The notes below the pieces were generated by a model. It did no database searches and was not told where the DNA came from. It worked only from the letters and a program-made list of their open reading frames with translations. The position numbers and the translations under genes were made by a program. 9,711 bases of DNA from Candidatus Fermentibacterota bacterium (GTDB lineage Bacteria > JAFGKV01): NCBI GenBank assembly GCA_016928395.1, contig JAFGKV010000135.1:1-9711 (forward strand), given 5' to 3'. Positions within the stretch are counted from its first letter, which is position 1. Each line of letters opens with the position of its first letter. This document shows, in pieces, positions 1 to 4,929 of the stretch.

Positions 1-60
1 AATCGCAATCGCTATCGCTATCGGAGCCGCAGCTCCGAGTACGAGTATGAGTACGAGGTC
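1..60. repeat. Degenerate hexamer array
   Basis: The first 60 bases split cleanly into ten hexamers in one phase: AATCGC twice, TATCGC, TATCGG, two diverged units, then GAGTAC, GAGTAT, GAGTAC and GAGGTC. The array probably continues to the left of the window. Reading frames through it give monotonous Arg/Tyr or Asp/Thr runs with no domain character, so it is treated as non-coding simple repeat. Confidence 0.75.
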
Positions 61-63
61 AGG

Positions 64-82
64 ATGTACTCTCAAACAAGTC
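64..82 (+). repeat. 19-nt direct repeat, copy 1
   Basis: ATGTACTCTCAAACAAGTC recurs at 230-248 with one substitution (A to G at the 12th base). Both copies directly follow a stretch with GAGTACGAG or GAGTTCGAG hexamer character, so the repeat unit may be composite: hexamer tract plus 19-mer. Confidence 0.8.
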
Positions 83-85
83 GGG

Positions 86-150
86 CCCTACGCAGCACTG
101 CGAGGAGCCGTTGCCTCGTAGGGGCGATCGTCCCTGGTCGCCCGCCGGGG
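86..150. repeat. Structured spacer element with nested hairpins
   Basis: CCCTACG (86-92) pairs with CGTAGGG (117-123). Inside, CGAGG (101-105) can pair alternatively with CCTCG (114-118). Directly after, GGGCGA (122-127) pairs with TCGCCC (138-143). The GTAGGGGCGA...TCGCCC style resembles small dispersed intergenic palindromic repeats known from many bacterial genomes. No run of T follows, so this is not an ordinary terminator. Confidence 0.5.
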
Positions 151-204
151 CGGGGTCGGTATCGGTATTGCTATCGTTGTCGGTATCGTAGTCGAAACGA
201 CGAG
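151..204. repeat. Second degenerate hexamer array (CGGTAT-like)
   Basis: Nine consecutive hexamers in one phase: CGGGGT, CGGTAT twice, TGCTAT, CGTTGT, CGGTAT, CGTAGT, CGAAAC, GACGAG. It belongs to the same loose family as the array at 1-60 (TATCG-rich) and sits between the two copies of the 19-nt direct repeat. Confidence 0.7.
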
Positions 205-229
205 CCGGGCATTCGAGTTCGAGCCTTCC

Positions 230-248
230 ATGTACTCTCAGACAAGTC
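230..248 (+). repeat. 19-nt direct repeat, copy 2
   Basis: ATGTACTCTCAGACAAGTC is the second copy of the sequence at 64-82, offset by 166 bases. From here to about 430 I see no credible gene or strong signal. The open frames crossing this stretch lie upstream of the proposed sigma promoter and have no recognisable domain. Confidence 0.8.
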
Positions 249-431
249 AAGCACGCCCGGCCCCCTTTGCCCCTCTGCTTCCTTGCCCCTTCACGCTTGA
301 TGTTCGTGAATTCTCCACGGTTGACCTCGCGAGGCTCTCGATTCCCGGGCTTGGGCCGATTGCCGAACGCCCTCGCTCTTCTGTCTCTTGCGCGGATGAT
401 TCAGACCCGCAGGTTGATCACCAACGCTTTG

Positions 432-455
432 TACATACACGCGACGATGTATGTA
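432..455. promoter_or_regulatory. Operator-like palindrome overlapping the -35 block
   Basis: TACATACA (432-439) and TGTATGTA (448-455) form a perfect 8-bp inverted repeat around an 8-nt spacer. The right arm overlaps the first four bases of the proposed -35 block TGTAACC. The size and spacing (24 bp overall) fit a site for a dimeric repressor or activator. The corresponding promoter at 2364 lacks it, so any extra control would be specific to the sigma operon. Confidence 0.45.
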
Positions 456-480
456 ACCGCCCGGGCGATGCGTGCCACTA
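452..480 (+). promoter_or_regulatory. Proposed ECF-sigma promoter for the sigma operon
   Basis: TGTAACC (452-458) and GTGCCACTA (472-480) are separated by 13 bases. The same two blocks with the same gap occur at 2364-2392 before the export operon. TGTAAC is a known kind of ECF -35 element (compare Bacillus SigX). The second block would hold the -10, placing the transcript start near 485-490. This supports the downstream starts of the sigma gene (513 or 588) and argues against any start before the promoter. Autoregulation is typical of ECF factors. The motif is seen directly; its function is inferred. Confidence 0.65.
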
Positions 481-490
481 TCCTTAGTGG
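475..490. promoter_or_regulatory. Small palindrome at the -10 / transcript start
   Basis: CCACTA (475-480), TCCT, TAGTGG (485-490) is a perfect 6-bp inverted repeat. Its left arm is part of the proposed -10 block. It could be an operator half-site pair or a hairpin at the very 5' end of the transcript. It is absent from the sister promoter, where CCACTA is followed by unrelated sequence. Confidence 0.35.
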
Positions 491-587
491 ATGCGCCGAG
501 GGAAAGGCCACCATGGGCATCGATGGAGACCGAGACCATGAGCAGAAGAGTGGGAATGATGAGCCCGGATGTGAGGAGCGCCCCGTC

Positions 588-1214
588 ATGATCTCTTCAG
601 CGTCCGCCCTGGACGGGCGGTCAGCCGGCATTGTGGCGCATTCTCCCCCGAAAGCGCTGGTGCTTACCCTCGATCCGGATAGGGCGGATATCGATGCCTG
701 CCTCCGGGGCGAGCACGATGCGTTCGCCCGGATTGTTCGCCGGTATGAGCAGAGCATCGCTCGCCAGCTCTGGCGGTTCACCCGGGATCGCGATGAGTTG
801 GAGGATCTGATCCAGGAAGTCTTCGTCGAGGCATATCGGGGGCTGCGTTCATACCGGTCGAACGCGCCGTTGCTTCATTGGCTTCGCCGGATCGGCACGA
901 GGGTTGGCTATCGGCACTGGAAGAGGCGAGAGCGGGATGCTGCCGCAATCGACTGGGGCAGTGTGGAGGGCTTTCCGTCGCCCGAAGAGCAGGCCCCATC
1001 CGAAGCGGCCGAGTACCTTTTCCGGGTCTTCGGGCGGCTGCCGTCAGAAGATCGTCTCGTGCTGACGCTGCTCTATTTCGAGGAATGCTCCACCCAGGAA
1101 ATCGCAACCCGCACTGGTTGGAGCCGGGCCTTGGTGAAGGTCCGCGCCTTCAGGGCGCGGAAGAGACTCAAAGCCCTCATGGAACAGGCGGGGTATCGGG
1201 AGGTGACGCCATGA
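588..1214 (+). CDS. ECF-type RNA polymerase sigma-70 family sigma factor
   Basis: This 208-aa protein would direct RNA polymerase to stress-type promoters. Region 2 spans about residues 37-110 and includes DLIQEVFVEAYR (73-84), the core-binding helix signature. A linker follows, then region 4 at about 150-197 (LPSEDRLVLTLLYFEECSTQ, then EIATRTGWS and a basic recognition helix). Sigma-1 and sigma-3 regions are absent, as in ECF factors. ATG 588 is chosen because GAGGAG (573-578) lies 9 nt upstream. ATG 513 is an in-frame alternative with a weaker site. Starts further upstream, open back to 267, would precede the proposed promoter. The stop overlaps the next gene (ATGA), indicating translational coupling. 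The most likely targets are its own promoter and the export operon at 2448. The ECF subgroup cannot be assigned by eye. Confidence 0.93.
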   Translation: MISSASALDGRSAGIVAHSPPKALVLTLDPDRADIDACLRGEHDAFARIVRRYEQSIARQLWRFTRDRDELEDLIQEVFVEAYRGLRSYRSNAPLLHWLRRIGTRVGYRHWKRRERDAAAIDWGSVEGFPSPEEQAPSEAAEYLFRVFGRLPSEDRLVLTLLYFEECSTQEIATRTGWSRALVKVRAFRARKRLKALMEQAGYREVTP

Positions 1215-1468
1215 AGGATCCGCTCGTCTACGTTCAGCGGGTTGCGGAGAGGGCCCGTCTCGATGAGGCCCCAGTGGTACATGCCACTAACGGAGTGATG
1301 GCCGCGATCCGGGCCGAGCACTATCGACGCGATCGCGTGCTCCCGTGGATGGTTGCGGCCTCGGCCGCGGTCGCCGCGGGCATGTCGGCTCAGTTGTTCA
1401 CCATAGCGCGCGCTTTGAGCAACCCCCTGGCCACATTGTTTCACATGTCGGCCACGCTCATCCCCTGA
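1211..1468 (+). CDS. Small single-TM protein, candidate anti-sigma factor
   Basis: This is an 85-aa protein with no family I recognise by sequence. Residues 1-42 are hydrophilic and mixed-charge. Residues 43-63 (VLPWMVAASAAVAAGM and onward) form one transmembrane helix behind the basic cluster YRRDR, predicting a cytoplasmic N-terminus. About 20 residues would remain in the periplasm. The ATG overlaps the sigma stop as ATGA, the coupling usual for sigma/anti-sigma pairs. Size and layout (about 45 cytosolic residues, one TM, short periplasmic tail) match CnrY, the anti-sigma of the Cupriavidus cnr system. There is no zinc-finger (HxxxCxxC) anti-sigma motif, so the assignment rests on layout and position. 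It could instead be an unrelated membrane protein. Confidence 0.8.
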   Translation: MKDPLVYVQRVAERARLDEAPVVHATNGVMAAIRAEHYRRDRVLPWMVAASAAVAAGMSAQLFTIARALSNPLATLFHMSATLIP

Positions 1469-1477
1469 GAGGAAGCC

Positions 1478-1978
1478 ATGAGAGAGGAACACGCATCTGT
1501 TCAGTCCCCCAAGCGATTCCGCGGCCGAATGGCGCTGTACGGGGCTGTCCTCCTGATATGCGGCATGATCATCGGCGCTGGGGTGATGGCATCGGTGCTC
1601 TGGGAGCGTTTCCAGCATTCGGTGCGTGATCCAAAGGGGATGCCTGAACGCATTGCGGAGGACATGCGGCAAGGGCTCCAGTTGAGCGACGCGCAGGCCG
1701 ATCAAATCAAGGCTATCATGGAGCGGCACCGGGACGAGTTTGACGAGATTCGATCAGAGATGGAACCTCGGATACAGGCACACATGGATCAGGTCGATGC
1801 GGAGATCCGGGAAGTGCTTACGCCAGAGCAGCGAAGTGAGTGGGAACGCCGATTTGCCCGGGAGCGCCGCCGCTGGTCGCGGACTTCGGGCCAGTGGAAG
1901 GGGCCTCCCGGCCCTCCCGGCGAAGGAGGCCACCGGCCTCCTCCCCCTGGGCCTTTCCCTGACGAGGGCGACGAGTAG
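1478..1978 (+). CDS. Membrane-anchored Spy/CpxP/CnrX-like periplasmic sensor protein
   Basis: This 166-aa protein starts 9 nt after the previous stop, with GAGAGGAAG just before its ATG. Residues 18-41 form an N-terminal membrane anchor, with the rest predicted periplasmic. Residues 55-133 are charged and helical. LQLSDAQADQIKAI (67-80) and LTPEQRSEW (114-122) correspond to the paired LTxxQ motifs of the Spy/CpxP/ZraP heavy-metal-resistance superfamily, which also holds the sensor CnrX. His84 and His102 lie in the helices and could be ligands, but no metal site can be claimed. The tail (138-166) is Gly/Pro-rich. In CnrX-type systems such a protein senses the signal and acts on a small anti-sigma; the neighbours suggest that role. 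A plain periplasmic chaperone is the alternative. Confidence 0.85.
   Translation: MREEHASVQSPKRFRGRMALYGAVLLICGMIIGAGVMASVLWERFQHSVRDPKGMPERIAEDMRQGLQLSDAQADQIKAIMERHRDEFDEIRSEMEPRIQAHMDQVDAEIREVLTPEQRSEWERRFARERRRWSRTSGQWKGPPGPPGEGGHRPPPPGPFPDEGDE
1924..1942. other. Strong short hairpin at the 3' end of the Spy-like gene
   Basis: AGGAGGCC (1924-1931), ACC, GGCCTCCT (1935-1942) is a perfect 8-bp stem with a 3-nt loop inside the Gly/Pro-rich tail codons, 34 nt before the stop codon. It may stabilise or weakly terminate the transcript. No T-run follows, and it may simply reflect Gly/Pro codon composition. Confidence 0.35.
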
Positions 1979-2068
1979 GCTCTTTAGGACGCGAGCGAGG
2001 GTTTTGCGCCCCTCGACTCCGCCGAAGGTCAACGCCCTGAGAAGTAAAGAGGCGAAGAGGGCTGTCGA

Positions 2069-2082
2069 GTGAGGAGTGAGGA
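2069..2082. repeat. GTGAGGA heptamer pair
   Basis: Two tandem GTGAGGA units. The same heptamer recurs three times, with one variant, at 9613-9640 in the last spacer of the window. Confidence 0.7.
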
Positions 2083-2094
2083 GAAGGGCTTGGC

Positions 2095-2185
2095 CAGTCG
2101 GCAATAGGCAGTAGCCAGTAGCCAGTCGGCAGTCGGCAGTAGCCAGTCGGCAGTCATGAACTGAGAACTGCGAACTGCAAACTAC
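2095..2185. repeat. Heptamer array: nine CAGTNNN units then four GAACTGC-like units
   Basis: Thirteen contiguous 7-mers in a single phase: CAGTCGG, CAATAGG, CAGTAGC twice, CAGTCGG twice, CAGTAGC, CAGTCGG, CAGTCAT, then GAACTGA, GAACTGC twice, AAACTAC. Period 7 is incompatible with a coding repeat. The two sub-families share phase across their junction. The spacer 1979-2356 holds no credible gene. The long minus-strand frame across it is just the translated repeat. Confidence 0.8.
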
Positions 2186-2247
2186 GAGCGGAGCGAAGCA
2201 TCCATTCGTCCATTCATCCATTCCCGTCGTTCCTTCATTCCACCCCT

Positions 2248-2356
2248 GAACCCTGGGTACTGCTCGCGGAGCGAAGCCGAACCCCGAACCCTGAACCCTG
2301 CTCGCAAGGCGAGCTGAACCCTGAACCCCGAACCCTGGGTACTGCTCACGGAGCGA
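2248..2356. repeat. 27-nt direct repeat enclosing GAACCCT heptamers and a mini-hairpin
   Basis: A 27-nt sequence beginning GAACCCTGGGTACTGCTC is present at 2248-2274 and 2330-2356 with one substitution, 82 bases apart. Between the copies lie GAACCCC/GAACCCT heptamers (2279-2299 and 2316-2336). These are interrupted by a 6-bp hairpin, GCTCGC-AAG-GCGAGC (2300-2314). The second copy ends next to the lipoprotein promoter. Confidence 0.75.
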
Positions 2357-2363
2357 GCCGTCC

Positions 2364-2392
2364 TGTAACCAAAGACGGCGGCGGTGCCACTA
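2364..2392 (+). promoter_or_regulatory. Proposed ECF-sigma promoter for the export operon
   Basis: TGTAACC (2364-2370), 13 bases, GTGCCACTA (2384-2392) is the same bipartite motif as at 452-480, with 16 of 16 block positions identical and the gap equal. The 13-base gap itself is not conserved, as expected for a promoter spacer. A transcript start near 2398 would give a roughly 50-nt leader containing the strong ribosome site of the lipoprotein gene. The -35 block lies in the loop of a 6-bp inverted repeat, GCCGTC (2357-2362) / GACGGC (2374-2379). A second TGTAACC at 2399-2405 has no matching partner block. Confidence 0.65.
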
Positions 2393-2434
2393 ATCGTGTG
2401 TAACCGGACGGGTCAGCCCGCCGATGATCTCGAG

Positions 2435-2441
2435 AAGGAGG
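2435..2441 (+). promoter_or_regulatory. Shine-Dalgarno site fixing a GTG start
   Basis: AAGGAGG lies 6 nt before GTG 2448. The in-frame ATG at 2424 has no such site, and starting there would add eight residues, mostly arginine, in front of an otherwise ideal lipoprotein signal. Confidence 0.85.
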
Positions 2442-2447
2442 AGATAC

Positions 2448-3425
2448 GTGATTCGTCGAATCGCATCGTACGGAGTACTCATCATTCTGGTCAGCACATC
2501 GGGCTGCGGCGAAGAGCCCGTGGGGAGCACCTGGGCCAATACCCCGCCGATCATCGATGGCGACAGCGCCGACTGGCCGATGTCGCACATGACTTACGTG
2601 GAGAAGACACGGGGCGTTATCGGCGTCGCCAATGACGATTCGATGGTCTACCTGCTCTTCCGTTTCCGTGATCAGAATGCCGCCAGGAAGGCAATGGTGG
2701 GAGGGGCGACAGTGTGGTGGTCCCCCAGCGGGACGAAGGATCGTGAAGCGGGAATCCGTTTCTCTCCCACCATGTCCATTCGTGACGTCATGCCCGGACG
2801 GCCTCCCGAGGACTCGGAGCCGGATGATGATTCCGAGGGGAACTCCGCCGCTCCCGCACCTCAGTCTCCTCCCGGAGGATTCGGCGACAGGCAGGGATCG
2901 CATCGGGAAGGGCCCGGATGGATGCCGGGCCAAGGCTTCGGCCGGCCCGTTGTACCGACCCCTGAAGAGGGCACCTTGCACAGCGACATCAGGCTGGTGA
3001 CGGCCCAAGACCCGGCGGGCATCTCGGAGTTCGAGGCGCTGGGCTTGAGGGCGCAATCGACCTACAGGAAAGGGACCTATGCCTATGAACTGGCCATACC
3101 GCTCGGGGCAGCCGGCGAACTCGGGATCGGCGCTGCCGACGGCAAGGCTTTTCTCTCGGTGGTCGTGGGCGGGGTATCCGATGAGGACAGGGATTTCGTG
3201 AAACAGACCAGCTCTTCCAGGCAACGGCCGAGTCAGCCGCCTGAGGGCGCAGACGATAGATCCGGAGGTGGGCCGGGCGACGACGGGGGCATCGGCGCGA
3301 CTGGAGGGGGCCGAGGAGGGAGGGGACCCGGCGGTGGCCGACGAGGTATGCCCAACCCCATGGAGGATCTCCTGGAGACGATTGAGGCCTCCTTCACCAT
3401 CACTCTGGCCCATCGTACGAAATAG
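2448..3425 (+). CDS. Lipoprotein with CBM9/DOMON-like fold, function unknown
   Basis: This is a 325-aa protein starting at GTG 2448. Residues 1-20 are a compact lipoprotein signal (RR, hydrophobic stretch, then STSGC with Cys20 as the lipidated residue). IIDGDSADW (35-43), followed by a strand ending in YLLFRFRD (68-75) and the later YELAIPL (213-219), is the pattern of carbohydrate-binding family 9-like/DOMON beta-sandwiches. Residues 116-165 and 262-302 are Gly/Pro/Asp-rich, low-complexity insertions. It heads the export operon behind the proposed ECF promoter and could be an envelope accessory or substrate-binding component of the pump. No enzyme motif is visible and sugar binding is not implied. 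Expression is probably controlled by the upstream sigma factor. Confidence 0.85.
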   Translation: MIRRIASYGVLIILVSTSGCGEEPVGSTWANTPPIIDGDSADWPMSHMTYVEKTRGVIGVANDDSMVYLLFRFRDQNAARKAMVGGATVWWSPSGTKDREAGIRFSPTMSIRDVMPGRPPEDSEPDDDSEGNSAAPAPQSPPGGFGDRQGSHREGPGWMPGQGFGRPVVPTPEEGTLHSDIRLVTAQDPAGISEFEALGLRAQSTYRKGTYAYELAIPLGAAGELGIGAADGKAFLSVVVGGVSDEDRDFVKQTSSSRQRPSQPPEGADDRSGGGPGDDGGIGATGGGRGGRGPGGGRRGMPNPMEDLLETIEASFTITLAHRTK

Positions 3426-3448
3426 CGGCGTTAAGAGAGATGAATCTG

Positions 3449-3507
3449 ATGCCCCACGCGCGCAACTGCGCCTCTCCGTGTCGCGGTGCGGTGCGCGCGT
3501 GGGGCAT
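3449..3507. other. Perfect 16-bp inverted repeat between lipoprotein and tolC-like genes
   Basis: ATGCCCCACGCGCGCA (3449-3464) is exactly complementary to TGCGCGCGTGGGGCAT (3492-3507), with a 27-nt GC-rich loop that can fold further. There is no following T-run and the operon seems to continue, so an mRNA-stabilising, processing or attenuating hairpin is likelier than a simple terminator. A small palindromic mobile repeat is also possible. Confidence 0.75.
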
Positions 3508-3563
3508 GACTGCCTGAAGCGGCGGAATCATCCGATACCAGTGACTGACAAAGGGGTAGGAAG

Positions 3564-4928
3564 ATGAAGCGACTCGATAGGTTGACGCATAAGAGGGTGC
3601 CGGGAATGGCGGGGAGGGGCCGGGTGCTCGTGATCGCGATCTTTCTGGCGATCCAGACGGCGGCCGCGCATTCGTCGACCGTGCCGGACACTTTGGTGCT
3701 CTCGATGGAAGAGGCCCTGTCGGTTGCGCTGGCTCGCAATGTCGCCACACTGACCACGGGCGAGGCGGTGACGAGCCAGCAGGCAGCCCTCAACGAGTCA
3801 CGGTCGGCGTTTTTGCCCACAGCAAGTGCATCGGGATCATACTCCGATACGTGGGGAGAGCACGACGGGGGCCTTGCTGACGGAGGAGATGCTGCTCTGG
3901 GGGTCAGCATCACCGGATCTTGGACGATCTGGGACGGAGGCGGACGGTGGGCGGATCTTTCCCGTCAGTCAGCGGGTCTGCGCCGGGCGGAAGCATCGCT
4001 GTGGCGCACGAAACAGAGCGTGCTCCAGTCTGTCATCGAGGCATATCTCACGTTAGTCGAGGCCCTTCACTCCCTCGACAGTGCGGAGCAATCGCTCCAG
4101 CTGGCCCTGGCGACCAGCGAGAGAGTCTCCGGGTTGCTCAACGCAGGAAGGGCGACGGTCAGCGACGTGTTACGGGCGGATGTGAGTGTCGCGCAGCAGC
4201 GAACTGCCTTGGTGCGCTCTCGCAACGAGGTAGATACGGCCCGCCGCGAGCTGTCGGATCTGCTGGGAGGCCCTCCCCTGATTATGGTGCCTGTGGAGCC
4301 GGAGTTCGACCCTGTCACACTCCTGGCTGCGCCACTTCCTGATGGCGCGGAGGAGTCGACTCCCTCGGTGGCCATCGCCGAGGCGTCGCTGGCGCAGGCC
4401 CGCGCAGCCACCCAGGGGCAGAAATCACGCTTTCTTCCGCGGCTGAGCGCTTCGGCAACCTCGTCCTGGAGTGAGCAGGGGGGGAAGCTCGGGGAGCCCA
4501 ATCGCCGGGGATCACTCGCGCTCGGCTGGTCTCTGTTTGAAGGCGGCGCCCGCTGCTTCGCCCTCCAGGGCGCACGGGCATCCGAGCGAAGCGCGAACTG
4601 GGATCTGCAGGATACACGACGCCAAGCACGGAGTGACCTCCACCAGGCCGTGGCCGACATGCATGCGGCCGAAGCTCAGTGGGAAGCCGCGAAGCAGACC
4701 GTTGCCTTGGCCGAGGATTCCTATGCGCAGGAGACTGAGTTGTACAACCTGGGGCGCGCTACGTCGCTGGAAATCCTCACCGCACTGGACACGCTGAACG
4801 AATCGCGACGGGAGGAGATCGGCTCCCGCTACCAGATCCTACGTGCCTATGCGCGGCTGCGCGCAGTCCGCGGCACGCTCAATGCTGCCATGTTCAAAGG
4901 CAGCCACCTGCAGCCGGAGGCGATCTGA
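3564..4928 (+). CDS. TolC-family outer-membrane efflux channel
   Basis: This 454-aa protein is predicted to be the outer-membrane exit duct of the tripartite pump. A signal peptide covers about residues 1-36 (basic start, hydrophobic VLVIAIFLAIQTAAA). Two OEP repeats follow: one begins near LSMEEALSVALARN (about 46-59) and the second near VAIAEASLAQARAA (about 270-283). Each contains a beta-strand segment of the FLPxxSASxSxS type and long coiled-coil helices (EAYLTLVEALHSLDSAEQSL and similar). The length matches the family. AGGAAG precedes the ATG; Met15 (3606) is a less likely alternative start. The adaptor gene follows after a single base. The substrate cannot be read from the sequence. Confidence 0.93.
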   Translation: MKRLDRLTHKRVPGMAGRGRVLVIAIFLAIQTAAAHSSTVPDTLVLSMEEALSVALARNVATLTTGEAVTSQQAALNESRSAFLPTASASGSYSDTWGEHDGGLADGGDAALGVSITGSWTIWDGGGRWADLSRQSAGLRRAEASLWRTKQSVLQSVIEAYLTLVEALHSLDSAEQSLQLALATSERVSGLLNAGRATVSDVLRADVSVAQQRTALVRSRNEVDTARRELSDLLGGPPLIMVPVEPEFDPVTLLAAPLPDGAEESTPSVAIAEASLAQARAATQGQKSRFLPRLSASATSSWSEQGGKLGEPNRRGSLALGWSLFEGGARCFALQGARASERSANWDLQDTRRQARSDLHQAVADMHAAEAQWEAAKQTVALAEDSYAQETELYNLGRATSLEILTALDTLNESRREEIGSRYQILRAYARLRAVRGTLNAAMFKGSHLQPEAI

Positions 4929-4929
4929 C

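Noticed and set aside
1-204. CRISPR array suspected from repeated units
   Set aside because: Units are 6 nt without unique spacers, and no cas-like gene is present. The same holds for the heptamer arrays elsewhere in the window.
267-587. Upstream extension of the sigma factor frame to ATG 267
   Set aside because: The added residues have no domain character and lie before the proposed promoter at 452-480. A good ribosome site (GAGGAG 573-578) supports ATG 588 and places the start where ECF factors normally begin.
1276-1290. ATGCCACTA inside the 85-aa gene, similar to the GTGCCACTA promoter block
   Set aside because: No TGTAACC lies 13 bases upstream and the site is inside a coding region, so it is probably chance.
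1754-2221. Minus-strand frame across the 1979-2221 repeats
   Set aside because: The product is a monotonous translation of CAGTNNN heptamers (CRLATADCRLATG type). Period 7 is not a codon multiple.
2399-2405. Extra TGTAACC just downstream of the export promoter
   Set aside because: The sequence 13 bases later (CGCCGATGA) does not match GTGCCACTA, and a start there would leave almost no leader before the ribosome site.
2346-3413. Long minus-strand open frame (355 aa) opposite the lipoprotein gene
   Set aside because: It is a shadow of the lipoprotein gene, which has a perfect Shine-Dalgarno site and lipobox. The antisense product shows no domain and no start signal.
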